From Rhizobium leguminosarum (GTDB taxonomy: Bacteria > Pseudomonadota > Alphaproteobacteria > Rhizobiales > Rhizobiaceae), in assembly GCF_001679785.1 (NCBI RefSeq), contig NZ_CP016286.1, positions 3,900,001-3,964,000 of the forward strand: a DNA stretch of 64,000 nucleotides. The letters run 5' to 3'. Every line of letters starts with the position of its first letter. The stretch's first letter is position 1. Under the pieces are notes generated by a model. The model saw only the letters and a list, made by a program, of their open reading frames with translations. It had not been told where the DNA came from and did not search any database. The translations under genes were made by a program, and so were the position numbers. Shown in pieces: positions 1-7,853 of this stretch.

Positions 1-710
1 GCGCTGATGATCTTCATCTCGCGTTCGTTGAGATGTTTCAGCGCCGAGGCGAGCCAGACGCGGCGGCGCTCGCCGTCGATCATGTTGGACACCTGCTCGT
101 CCGGCAGGGGATCGTCGCTGACGAGGAAGTCCATCTTCTCGGCACTCTCGGCATCGCCGGAGACCGAAGGCGCCTGCAGCGAGGCGTCATTGCCGGAAAG
201 CCTGGCATCCATCGTCTGCACATCCGAGAGGCTGACGCCGAGGGCCGCGGCGATTTCCTGGTGAATGGATTGCAGCGTCAGCTGCGTGTCACCCTTGGCG
301 AGCTTGGCGCGCAGACGGCGCAGATTGAAGAACAGCGCTTTTTGCGCCGAACTGGTGCCGCCGCGCACGATCGACCAGTTGCGCAGGATATAATCCTGGA
401 TCGACGCCCTGATCCACCAGCTTGCATAGGTGGAAAAGCGCACGTCGCGTTCCGGCTCGAAGCGGGCGGCGGCCTCGAGCAGACCGACATAACCCTCCTG
501 CACCAGATCGCTCATCGGCAGGCCGAAATTGCGGAACTTGCCCGCCATGGATATGACGAGACGCATATGGGCCATGGCGATCTGGTTGCGCGCACCGCGG
601 TCGTCATGATCCTTCCAACGGGTGGCGAGATCGTGCTCTTCCTGGCGGGCGAGATAAGGCGCGGCCATCGCGATTTTGATCATGCGCCGATCTGCAGACA
701 TGTTCTTCAT
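1..710 (-). CDS. rpoH: RNA polymerase sigma-32 factor RpoH (partial, C-terminus outside window)
   Basis: Heat-shock-type sigma factor that directs RNA polymerase to stress promoters. About 236 residues are visible from the start; the remaining C-terminal part (end of region 4) lies beyond base 1. The translation has the region 2 segment DLVQEGYVGLLEAAARFEP, then FSTYASWWIRASIQDYI, and the RpoH-box-like AQKALFFNLRRLRAKL, which separates it from housekeeping sigma-70. The start at 710 follows GGGAGA six bases upstream. Rhizobia have two or more rpoH genes. The neighbours (CarD, fdxA, helicase, phbAB) match the locus carrying the second copy in Sinorhizobium, so rpoH2 is the likely paralogue, but that is from remembered synteny. 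Confidence 0.92.
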   Translation of the reverse strand, partial: MKNMSADRRMIKIAMAAPYLARQEEHDLATRWKDHDDRGARNQIAMAHMRLVISMAGKFRNFGLPMSDLVQEGYVGLLEAAARFEPERDVRFSTYASWWIRASIQDYILRNWSIVRGGTSSAQKALFFNLRRLRAKLAKGDTQLTLQSIHQEIAAALGVSLSDVQTMDARLSGNDASLQAPSVSGDAESAEKMDFLVSDDPLPDEQVSNMIDGERRRVWLASALKHLNEREMKIIS

Positions 711-810
711 TTCAATCTCCCGAAACAGGCCTCTCGCCCTGAAATGAACAATAAAACTCATCTTCCGGAACATCGCTGTCCGGATTGAATGGGGTTCTGA
801 ATGCATAAAA

Positions 811-840
811 GCCTCGCCCCTGGACTTTTCAGGGGGAGGC
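811..840 (-). terminator. C-rich hairpin between a short ORF and rpoH
   Basis: Inverted repeat of about 11 bp with one bulge (GCCTCGCCCCTG paired with CAGGGGGAGGC), followed by TTTT when read on the minus strand. It lies after the 23-codon ORF at 852-923 and about 100 bp upstream of the rpoH start. It could end a short transcript, attenuate rpoH, or be an sRNA 3' hairpin. The CCUCCCCC run could pair with Shine-Dalgarno sequences; that is inference. Confidence 0.45.
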
Positions 841-851
841 CCTATTTCTCA

Positions 852-923
852 TCATGTGCCGGTAAGACGGCTGGGCAGGATCTGTTTCTTCACCTTGCCG
901 GATGGGCAATATAGAAAAGGCAT
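852..923 (-). CDS. candidate 23-residue small protein upstream of rpoH
   Basis: Short reading frame MPFLYCPSGKVKKQILPSRL plus three residues, preceded by an AGGAG Shine-Dalgarno about 7 bases from the ATG and followed by a C-rich hairpin with a U-run. I do not recognise a family. The product has one Cys and a basic middle. Support is only the ribosome-binding site and the position between the carD terminator and rpoH, in an otherwise empty 370-bp gap, so it may be a leader peptide, a small stress protein or chance. Confidence 0.35.
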   Translation of the reverse strand: MPFLYCPSGKVKKQILPSRLTGT

Positions 924-1036
924 GATCCGCTCCTCATCGAACATTGACGGAATAGCAGTTCGCCCGTGAGGCCATTGCCCGACGAGCAGTCCGCAATTAC
1001 GTGTGGTAAACGCGGCAATCGGGAAAAAGTTCCAAT

Positions 1037-1067
1037 AAAAAAACCCGGCTCGAAGGCCGGGTTTTTT
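1037..1067 (-). terminator. Rho-independent terminator of carD
   Basis: Stem AAACCCGGC / GCCGGGTTT with a short loop, A-run on one side and T-run on the other, 20 bp beyond the carD stop. The structure is symmetrical and could work in both directions. Confidence 0.85.
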
Positions 1068-1087
1068 GACAGAAAAACAGGGTCGCT

Positions 1088-1660
1088 TTATGCGGCTTCG
1101 TCCTGTGAATCGTCTTCTTCGATCGCCTTGCCGCGCTTCGGACCCTTGTTGAGATTGGTCTCGACGAGGCGGACGGCTTCGGTTTCCGACATCTTGTTGA
1201 CCGCGGCGATTTCGCGCGCCATGCGGTCGAGCGCAGCCTCATAAAGCTGACGCTCGGAATAGGACTGTTCAGGCTGGTTCTCGGCACGATAGAGATCGCG
1301 CACGACTTCAGCGATGGAAATCAAGTCGCCGGAATTGATCTTGGCATCATATTCCTGGGCGCGGCGGGACCACATGGTGCGCTTGACGCGCGCCTTGCCC
1401 TGCACAACCTTCAAAGCACGCTCGACGAAATCCGTTTCCGAAAGCTTGCGCATACCAATGCTCATGGCCTTCGCGACCGGAACCTTCAGACGCATTTTGT
1501 CCTTCTCGAAATCGATAACGAAAAGTTCGAGCTTCATGCCGGCAACTTCTTGCTCTTCGATAGCGGTGATGGTACCGACGCCATGAGCGGGGTAGACGAT
1601 TGATTCACCGGTCTTGAAGCCGTGACGTGCTGTAGAAGGCTTTTTCTGCTGAGTCGTCAT
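1088..1660 (-). CDS. CarD-family transcriptional regulator
   Basis: 190-residue protein with an N-terminal CarD/CdnL/TRCF RNA-polymerase-interacting domain (GESIVYPAHGVGTITAIEEQ, then a VPVAKAMSIGMRKLS segment) and a helical C-terminal half with many Arg and Glu residues. The family binds the RNA polymerase beta subunit and stabilises open complexes at many promoters, including rRNA promoters. The ATG at 1660 is preferred to a TTG nine bases upstream, because AGGGAG is too close to the TTG. It is a single-gene unit with its own terminator, transcribed towards rpoH. Confidence 0.9.
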   Translation of the reverse strand: MTTQQKKPSTARHGFKTGESIVYPAHGVGTITAIEEQEVAGMKLELFVIDFEKDKMRLKVPVAKAMSIGMRKLSETDFVERALKVVQGKARVKRTMWSRRAQEYDAKINSGDLISIAEVVRDLYRAENQPEQSYSERQLYEAALDRMAREIAAVNKMSETEAVRLVETNLNKGPKRGKAIEEDDSQDEAA

Positions 1661-2053
1661 TCTATTCAAAAACTCCCTGTTACGCTTCCGGCGGCGGCCG
1701 GAGCCGGGTCAGTCAGGCCCGGGTGAGACGGTAGTATCCGTCGGGTGACTTCACTCTGGTCCCATCGGGCAAAAGCAAAGACTTCTTGCGCACGATCTTG
1801 GGACCCGGCGCTCAAAGCGTTGATATGTCACGGAAACCGTGTACGGATTTGTTTTGCTTTCGTGATGGTTTTGGGCATGCGTCATGCCACAAATGGAACA
1901 GTAGACGAAACCTATCATAAAAATATGAGGAAATCAATAATTTGCTTCGCTTGAGTCATGCGGGCAACACATGTCACCCATATGCCTCACGCAGCTTTTA
2001 AAACGTTTCGCCCCGCGGTCGCCCGAATCCGGGGACCGGATGCGGGCGCTGTC
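1661..2053. other. gene-free gap between carD and fdxA
   Basis: About 390 bp with no convincing ORF. The middle (about 1850-1950) is AT-rich relative to the surroundings and presumably holds the carD promoter. No repeat or structured RNA was recognised. Confidence 0.5.
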
Positions 2054-2392
2054 TCAATCGCCGGAACCGGGCTTCTCCGAAAAATACTTCTCGAATTTTC
2101 CGGTCTCGCCATCCATTTCCTTGGCCTCGGGCAACGGGTCCTTCTTGACCGTGATATTCGGCCAGATCGTGGCATATTCGGTATTGATCTTCAGCCATTT
2201 GTCGAGGCCCGGCTCAGTATCGGGCTTGATCGCCTCGGCGGGACATTCAGGTTCGCAGACGCCGCAATCGATGCATTCGTCGGGATGGATGACGAGGAAA
2301 TTCTCGCCCTCGTAGAAGCAGTCGACAGGGCAGACTTCCACGCAATCGGTGTATTTGCACTTGATGCAATTGTCGGTCACGACATAGGTCAT
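2054..2392 (-). CDS. fdxA: 7Fe ferredoxin FdxA
   Basis: 112-residue ferredoxin with one 3Fe-4S and one 4Fe-4S cluster, a soluble one-electron carrier. The N-terminal half shows [14 protein letters not shown] (3Fe-4S ligands plus one for the other cluster), followed by [12 protein letters not shown] (4Fe-4S). Length and the C-terminal [16 protein letters not shown] segment are typical of alphaproteobacterial FdxA. The ATG at 2392 has CTGGAG six bases upstream; an earlier in-frame start would add a non-conserved leader. It lies downstream of the S4 protein gene on the same strand. Confidence 0.93.
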   Translation of the reverse strand: MTYVVTDNCIKCKYTDCVEVCPVDCFYEGENFLVIHPDECIDCGVCEPECPAEAIKPDTEPGLDKWLKINTEYATIWPNITVKKDPLPEAKEMDGETGKFEKYFSEKPGSGD

Positions 2393-2586
2393 GAAGAACT
2401 CCAGGATTTCCATGCGGATGGGGCCGGGCAACCTGGAACGTCGCGCCTATCCCCGTGCCGGAGGAAAAGCGTGAGCAGGCTTGGGAGGCAAGCACGCTTC
2501 CGGCAGGTTGTCAGTGACCTATCGGCTTTATCGCCGGATTTCAAGGATAAACGATCTGCAAAAGCCGCCGCCGCAGACAGAGTTTT

Positions 2587-2991
2587 CTAATCCTCGTCCG
2601 ACATCAGCCTGTCAATTGCACGTCTTTCCTTTTTGGTCGGACGGCCGGTGCCGGTCGCCCGGATCGCCTGCTCGTAGGGCGTGAGACGTTTTGCCTCATC
2701 GGGCGGCGGGGATTGGTCGTCGTAGAGCAGGCGCGCCTCCTCGTAAGGCCCCCGCCGTTCGCCGGCAAGGCGCATGACGAGAACGACATCGCGCCGCTCC
2801 ATCGTCAGCTCGATACGGTCGCCCGGCTTGACCATCTGGCTTGGATGGCTGCAACGCTCGCCGTTGATGCGCACATGGCCCGATTGGATATGGCTCTGCG
2901 CCAGCGAGCGCGACTTCACCATGCGCGCGAAGAACAGCCACTTGTCGATGCGCTGGCGCGAACCGCTTGTCGGCTGTGTCTCCCCGCTCAT
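2587..2991 (-). CDS. RNA-binding S4 domain protein (Hsp15-like)
   Basis: 134 residues with an N-terminal S4 RNA-binding domain (RIDKWLFFARMVKSRSLAQ, then GHVRINGERC and VKPGDRIEL) and a basic C-terminal tail ending KKERRAIDRL. The family includes Hsp15/HslR, which binds free 50S subunits carrying nascent chains. It starts two bases after the helicase stop on the same strand, so the two are very likely co-transcribed and perhaps translationally coupled. Ribosome or RNA quality control is a reasonable inference from the pair; the exact role is not shown. Confidence 0.88.
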   Translation of the reverse strand: MSGETQPTSGSRQRIDKWLFFARMVKSRSLAQSHIQSGHVRINGERCSHPSQMVKPGDRIELTMERRDVVLVMRLAGERRGPYEEARLLYDDQSPPPDEAKRLTPYEQAIRATGTGRPTKKERRAIDRLMSDED

Positions 2992-2993
2992 GA

Positions 2994-5900
2994 TTACTTC
3001 TTCATCTGCTCCTTGAGAGCTGCGAGCTTGGCGAAAGGCGAATCCGGATCGATCGGCTTCTCCTTGCGCGGCGGCTTGGCCTCGAAGCGCAACGGCTGCG
3101 AGCCGCCACGATTGTTGTTGCGATCGTTACGCTCGCCGCGATCCTTGCGATCGCCACGATCCTGCCGGTCGCCGCGCGGCTGGTCGCCCCGTGGTTGGTT
3201 GTTGCGATCGCCTCTTGCCTGCTGCGGCCGGCCACCATCGCGACCGCCGCCTTCCTTGCCGCGATTCTGGCGATTGTTGTCGCGGCCGTCGCCGCCGCGA
3301 TTGCCCTCGCCGCCTTCACCGCCGCCCGGCCGGCGATTGCGGTCGCCGCGCTCCTGGTTCTGACCGCGCTGCTCGCCCTGGGCGCCACGGCGTTCGCCAT
3401 GCCCGCCGCGCCCCTGGCGCTGATTGTCGTTGCGACCGCCAAGACGCCACAGAAGAACCGGCTTCGGTTCCGTCGGCTCGCCGGCTTCCCCAGGAGCAGG
3501 TCCTGTTTCCTCGGAAGCCGCTTCCGCTTCCGCAGGAGCGGAGATTCCCCCGGCAGCAGAGGCTTCCGCCGGAGCGGCTGCCTCGATCGCTTCGGCCGGA
3601 GCGGGGCTTTCGACGGCTTCCGTCACCGGCGCGTCGGCGACCGCCGAAGCCGCCTCGGTTGTGGCTGGCTCGGCAGCAGTCTCTTCCGCGGCGCCATCGG
3701 CATCGTCGTGATCGGCCTTCTCGGCTGTCTCTTCCGCAGGCGTTTGCGCGCTGGCGGCAGGCACTGAGGCCGCATCCTGCGCCGCAAGATGGACTGATGC
3801 CTCTTCCGCCTTCACGGCATCGGCGCGATAGCCGAGACCCTTGAGGATTTCTTCCATGTCCTCGAGCGTCGCACCGAGGATCGACAGCATCGCCGTCGTC
3901 GTCGTGAAGCGGCGGCCATCATAGGCGCCCTCCGGACGGTTGTTCTGACCGGGCTTCCATTGCAGCAGCGGACGGATGATATCGGCAAGCCGTTCCAGGA
4001 TGTCGATACGCACGGCGCGCTTGCCGAGGAAACGGAAGCCGGCGAGCTTGTAGAACATCCGCTCGAAGCTCGGATCGGTGACGACGGAGGTGCGGCCGGC
4101 GGCGAGCACCGGAATGAGATCGCCGTAGCCCGGCTTGTCGAGGCCGTCGTTCTTCAGCGCCCAGAGCAGCGTGATGAGCTCGGCAGGCGCCGGCTTCAGA
4201 AGTGCGGGAACGAAGATATGGTAGGCGCCGAAACGCACGCCATAGCGGCGCATGGAGGCGCGGGCCTCCTGGTCCAGCGACTTCACCTCCTCGGTCACGT
4301 CGCGGCGGAAGAGCACCCCGAGATTCTCGACGAGCTGGAAGGCAAGCCCCTTGGCGAGACCCTGCAGGTCCTCGGCGCGCGACAGGTCGTCGAGCGGCTT
4401 CAGCACCGTGCTGATATGATGATTGACGAAGCGCTCGATCCGGGCGGCAACGTGATCGCGGGCATTGCCCGTCAGTTGCTCGTCGGCCAGCAGGATCACG
4501 CGCGGGCGCATGATGTGATCGCTGCCCGAAAGCCGCGCCACCGGGTCGCCCAGCCAACGGATCAACCCATCCGAACCGATCACCAGATCGCTGTTGCCGG
4601 CGGCATGCATCCGCGCCGCGCGGGCTTCGAACTCGAGCCCGAGCGCCTTCTGCGACGCAGCCTGAACCGCCTTGGCATCCGGTCCGTCCGTTCCCGCCAC
4701 CGGCGTGAAACGGAATCCGCTCAACTGCCCTACATGATGTCCTTCAACGAAGACATCGCCATTCACACTGATTTCAGCTTCCAGCATCGCATTCTCTCTC
4801 AGGCGCTTCATGAGCACAGATGTCCTGCGATCAACAAAGCGTTTCGTCAACCTTTCATGTAACGCGTCGGACAATCGATCTTCGATTTCCCGCGTCTTTT
4901 CCTGCCAGTGTGTCGGATCGGCAAGCCAACCGGGCCGATTCGAAACGTAGGTCCAGGTCCTTATCTGCGCGATTCGCGCCGAAAGCGTGTCAATTTCGCC
5001 ATCTGTTCGATCGGAGCGATGAACCTGCTCCGCAAGAAACTGCTCGTTCACCGTGCCATAGCGGACGAGATCGGAAAAGAGGGTCGAGATAAGATCGGCA
5101 TGTTGTGCTGGGGTGATACGCCGATAGTCGGGAAGCGCGCAAGCCTCCCAGAGTTTTTCGACGCGCGCCGGCCTATCGGCGAGATCGATGACCTCGGGAT
5201 AACGCGAAAGCTGTTCGAGCGCCTGCTGGTCGACCGCAGGCAGCGCCCGTGTCAGCCCCGGCACGCGCGGACCCGCCTCGAGGCTGGCGCGCAGCGACGC
5301 GATGGAGGCGAAGTCCATCTCCGTCGTCCGCCACTGCAAAACCTTGACGTTGTCGAATTCGTGTCCTTCGATGCGCTGCACCAGCTCGTCGTCGAAGGGC
5401 GCGACTTGCCCGGTGACGCCGAAGGTCCCGTCCCGCACGTGCCGCCCGGCGCGCCCGGCGCGCCCGGCGACCTGGCCGAGTTCACCCGGATTGAGATTGC
5501 GGAACTGGTAACCGTCGAATTTCCGGTCCTGGGCAAAGGCGACGTGATCGACATCGAGGTTGAGGCCCATGCCGATCGCATCGGTCGCCACCAGATATTC
5601 GACGTCGCCCGCCTGATAGAGCGCAACCTGCGCATTACGGGTGCGCGGGCTGAGCGCACCGAGTACCACCGCCGCTCCACCGCGCTGCCGGCGGATGAGC
5701 TCGGCGATGGCATAGACCTCGTCGGCGGAGAAGGCGACGATGGCCGAGCGCTGCGGCAGCCGGGTGATCTTCTTCTGCCCGGCATAGAAAAGATGCGAAA
5801 GCCGCGGCCGCTCGACGATAGTGATGCCGGGCAGCAGCAGCTGCAGGATCGGCCGCATCGTCGCCGCGCCGAGCAGCAGCGTTTCCTCGCGGCCGCGCAG

Positions 5901-6266
5901 ATGCAGGATGCGGTCGGTGAAGATATGGCCGCGCTCGAGATCGCCGGCAAGCTGCACCTCGTCGATCGCGACGAAGGCGGCCTTGGTTTCGCGCGGCATC
6001 GCTTCGACGGTGCAGACGGAAAAACGGGCATTGGGCGGCGAAATCTTTTCCTCGCCGGTGACCAGCGCCACATTCTGCACGCCGACCTTCTCGACCACCC
6101 GCGTGTAGACCTCGCGCGCCAGCAGCCGGAGCGGCAGGCCGATCACGCCCGTCCCGTGCGCGACCATGCGCTCGATGGCATAATGGGTCTTGCCGGTATT
6201 GGTCGGCCCGAGCACCGCGGTCACACCGCGCCCACTCAGAATCATCGGCTGCGAAGTCAGAGTCAT
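2994..6266 (-). CDS. Suv3-like DEAD/DEAH-box helicase with long disordered RNA-binding-like tail
   Basis: 1090-residue superfamily 2 helicase of the mitochondrial Suv3 / Mgs1 type, expected to unwind RNA using ATP. Walker A is GPTNTGKT near residue 20; motif II is the Suv3-type DEVQ; the C-terminal helicase half shows ATDAIGMGLNLDVDHVAF and QVAGRAGRAG. Residues beyond about 840 are low complexity, first Ala/Glu/Pro-rich, then Arg/Gly/Asp/Asn-rich with repeated RGDR, DRGDR and NRGG units, resembling RGG-type RNA-binding tails. The ATG at 6266 is followed directly by conserved sequence; its ribosome site is weak, and an ATG at 6245 is possible. The upstream gap carries the GANTC-rich repeats. 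Confidence 0.88.
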   Translation of the reverse strand: MTLTSQPMILSGRGVTAVLGPTNTGKTHYAIERMVAHGTGVIGLPLRLLAREVYTRVVEKVGVQNVALVTGEEKISPPNARFSVCTVEAMPRETKAAFVAIDEVQLAGDLERGHIFTDRILHLRGREETLLLGAATMRPILQLLLPGITIVERPRLSHLFYAGQKKITRLPQRSAIVAFSADEVYAIAELIRRQRGGAAVVLGALSPRTRNAQVALYQAGDVEYLVATDAIGMGLNLDVDHVAFAQDRKFDGYQFRNLNPGELGQVAGRAGRAGRHVRDGTFGVTGQVAPFDDELVQRIEGHEFDNVKVLQWRTTEMDFASIASLRASLEAGPRVPGLTRALPAVDQQALEQLSRYPEVIDLADRPARVEKLWEACALPDYRRITPAQHADLISTLFSDLVRYGTVNEQFLAEQVHRSDRTDGEIDTLSARIAQIRTWTYVSNRPGWLADPTHWQEKTREIEDRLSDALHERLTKRFVDRRTSVLMKRLRENAMLEAEISVNGDVFVEGHHVGQLSGFRFTPVAGTDGPDAKAVQAASQKALGLEFEARAARMHAAGNSDLVIGSDGLIRWLGDPVARLSGSDHIMRPRVILLADEQLTGNARDHVAARIERFVNHHISTVLKPLDDLSRAEDLQGLAKGLAFQLVENLGVLFRRDVTEEVKSLDQEARASMRRYGVRFGAYHIFVPALLKPAPAELITLLWALKNDGLDKPGYGDLIPVLAAGRTSVVTDPSFERMFYKLAGFRFLGKRAVRIDILERLADIIRPLLQWKPGQNNRPEGAYDGRRFTTTTAMLSILGATLEDMEEILKGLGYRADAVKAEEASVHLAAQDAASVPAASAQTPAEETAEKADHDDADGAAEETAAEPATTEAASAVADAPVTEAVESPAPAEAIEAAAPAEASAAGGISAPAEAEAASEETGPAPGEAGEPTEPKPVLLWRLGGRNDNQRQGRGGHGERRGAQGEQRGQNQERGDRNRRPGGGEGGEGNRGGDGRDNNRQNRGKEGGGRDGGRPQQARGDRNNQPRGDQPRGDRQDRGDRKDRGERNDRNNNRGGSQPLRFEAKPPRKEKPIDPDSPFAKLAALKEQMKK

Positions 6267-6440
6267 GGGTCCATGCAAATGAGGCGGGGTGGCCCCAGGA
6301 AAATCTTGGCTCCCGATGGAAGCTGGACAACACATGGACAGCTGCCGCCGCAAACGCAAGGGCAGATTTCAAAATGCCTCGGGGATTACGACCTTTGCGA
6401 GTCGTCCGAAACGCGCGAATTTCCGATTCGGAACAGCGTG

Positions 6441-6504
6441 AGAACGAATCAGCGACGAATCGACGACTCCCGCTGATTCAGCTTTTGTTCACGGCTAAGT
6501 ATTG
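6441..6504 (+). repeat. repeat unit copy 1 (paired GAATC, GTTCAC)
   Basis: Unit begins GAACGAATC, has a second GAATC 11 bp after the first, and GTTCACGGC starting exactly 41 bp after the first GAATC. It ends in ATTG, as copy 3 does. This copy also holds GACTC and GATTC between the conserved ends. Confidence 0.7.
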
Positions 6505-6642
6505 ATTTTGAATCACTTTTTCCCACTACATGCTGAATCGCAAGACTCCCTCCTGTTCCTATTTTCGTCGTCGTGAGTGACGATCTTCGCCCGATCTCGA
6601 ACGGGCGAAAATCCGACCGAAATTAACCTCTCGACCAAAGCC

Positions 6643-6698
6643 GGAACGAATCGGAGACGAATCGCTGACGCCGCCATTTTCGCCTTTCGTTCACGGCC
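6643..6698 (+). repeat. repeat unit copy 2 (paired GAATC, GTTCAC)
   Basis: Same geometry as copy 1: GGAACGAATC, a second GAATC 11 bp on, and GTTCACGGC starting 41 bp after the first GAATC. It begins 202 bp after copy 1. Confidence 0.7.
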
Positions 6699-6848
6699 AC
6701 ATCTGGTAGCGCTATCAGGTCCAGGCCCTAGATGCGCATTGGCGGCAGATCGCCTCGCTCCGCCTCGTCGTATCAGTATTAATCTTTCAAGCGCCGGATT
6801 CAGATAGCGTTAAGCAGGGCGGTCGATCTCGGCTCGCCGATCAAAAAC

Positions 6849-6912
6849 GGAACGAATCGCTGACGAATCGGCGACATCGCGATTTTCCCGCTTTGTTCAC
6901 CGCAACATATTG
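6849..6912 (+). repeat. repeat unit copy 3 (paired GAATC, GTTCAC)
   Basis: GGAACGAATC with a second GAATC 11 bp on and GTTCACCGC starting 41 bp after the first GAATC. It begins 206 bp after copy 2. With copy 1 it shares additional flanking bases, including the terminal ATTG. Confidence 0.7.
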
Positions 6913-7073
6913 TATTTAAATGTCTTTTTAACCATAGCGGCATTTTTACGAGAAGACGGAAATTAAACCGTGAATCAGGCTTCGTCACATTTCCAGAGCT
7001 CAACCGGGAACAAAAATCGCCAATGCGTGTTTCTCGTCCATCCAAATTGCGGATGAAATGAAGGAAACACACC

Positions 7074-7229
7074 ATGCTTGGCACGATACTTCTTATTATC
7101 CTCATTCTGCTCTTGATCGGAGCCTTGCCGAATTGGGGTTATAGCCGTGGCTGGGGCTATGGACCTTCCGGCGGTTTGGGGCTAGTTCTCGTGATTATCA
7201 TTATCCTTGTACTAATGGGCCGCATCTAA
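7074..7229 (+). CDS. DUF3309 family small membrane protein
   Basis: 51-residue hydrophobic protein: a first membrane segment (ILLIILILLLIGALP), a Trp/Gly/Tyr-rich centre (NWGYSRGWGYGPSGG) and a second membrane segment (LGLVLVIIIILVLMGRI). This layout is the DUF3309 family, common in rhizobia, of unknown function. AAGGA lies nine bases upstream of the ATG. It is the first of three small envelope genes read in the same direction, immediately downstream of the GANTC-rich region. Confidence 0.85.
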   Translation: MLGTILLIILILLLIGALPNWGYSRGWGYGPSGGLGLVLVIIIILVLMGRI

Positions 7230-7256
7230 AGCCCAACTAACCTGGGGAGTTACGAC

Positions 7257-7517
7257 ATGATGAAGAAGATTGTTCTTATTGGTGCCCTCGTCGGCGCCTT
7301 GGCATCCTGCACAGCGACCGAGCAAGGTACGGCGATCGGGGCCGGCACCGGTGCGGTCATCGGCGGTGCCGTCACCAACAGCTGGGGTGGTGCCGCCGTC
7401 GGCGCCGTTGCTGGCGGTTTGACCGGCGCTCTGATCGGCCAGTCGGTCGAACGCCGCGGCTACTGCGTCTATCGCGACCGTTACGGCCGCCGCTACGAGG
7501 CCCGTTGCCGCTACTGA
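7257..7517 (+). CDS. glycine-zipper lipoprotein
   Basis: 86-residue envelope protein. The N-terminus is a lipoprotein signal (KKIVLIGALVGALASC), with Cys as the likely lipidated residue. The centre is a glycine-zipper two-helix segment (AIGAGTGAVIGGAVTN, GGAAVGAVAGGLTGALIGQ), as in the 17-kDa surface antigen / Slp-like family, and the C-terminus is Tyr/Arg-rich. GGGAG precedes the start, and a strong terminator follows 24 bp after the stop. It is probably an outer-membrane or periplasmic stress protein; substrate or partner is unknown. Confidence 0.85.
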   Translation: MMKKIVLIGALVGALASCTATEQGTAIGAGTGAVIGGAVTNSWGGAAVGAVAGGLTGALIGQSVERRGYCVYRDRYGRRYEARCRY

Positions 7518-7540
7518 TCGGCAAGCATATCGGACTCCCA

Positions 7541-7568
7541 ACGGGCGCTTCGGCGCCCGTTTTCTTTT
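7541..7568 (+). terminator. terminator after the glycine-zipper gene
   Basis: Stem ACGGGCGC / GCGCCCGT around a TTCG loop, followed by a T-rich tract. Confidence 0.85.
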
Positions 7569-7709
7569 GGCCCGCCGCATCCGTCAACGAGACGTTGACA
7601 ATCGGTTGCGAAAGTCAAACCTACCGCCGCCCAACGGCCAGGCACATATTTCCTTCAGAGCGCAACGGACAGGCAGAGCCGCCCAGCGCACCGGAAAGGA
7701 AACGCTTCC

Positions 7710-7850
7710 ATGATTCAGATTTTGCTGAATTCCCTCATCGCCGTTCTCATCGCATCGGCTTTCCTGACGACCGCGATATCAGCCCTCAGCACCGATGATC
7801 CTTCGCTGCGCAAAGTGCCGGCCAGAGCTCGGCCACAGCGACGTTCATAA
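7710..7850 (+). CDS. 46-residue small membrane protein
   Basis: Short frame with one N-terminal hydrophobic helix (ILLNSLIAVLIASAFLTTAI) and a basic Arg/Pro-rich tail. GGAAAGGA is nine bases upstream of the ATG, and a perfect palindrome follows right after the stop. No family recognised. The ribosome site, membrane helix and downstream terminator together make it a believable gene. The hydrophobic stretch may also act as a signal peptide. Confidence 0.6.
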   Translation: MIQILLNSLIAVLIASAFLTTAISALSTDDPSLRKVPARARPQRRS

Positions 7851-7853
7851 ACA

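Larger units (their letters stand above)
6267..7073. other. gene-free region rich in GANTC sites
   Basis: About 800 bp with no credible ORF, between the helicase start and a small membrane-protein gene. It contains fifteen GANTC sites between 6399 and 6976 (starts at 6399, 6425, 6446, 6457, 6465, 6475, 6510, 6535, 6544, 6648, 6659, 6797, 6854, 6865 and 6972). At this GC content roughly two would be expected. GANTC is the CcrM methylation site of alphaproteobacteria. The promoters of both flanking genes must lie here. Confidence 0.7.

Noticed and set aside
6441..6912. Three repeats as a CRISPR array
   Set aside because: The unit spacing is about 200 bp, the units are not identical over their length, and no cas genes are present.
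6267..7073. GANTC-rich region as a replication origin
   Set aside because: No DnaA-box consensus, no AT-rich unwinding block beyond short patches, and no replication genes nearby. Kept as a regulatory or methylation cluster only.
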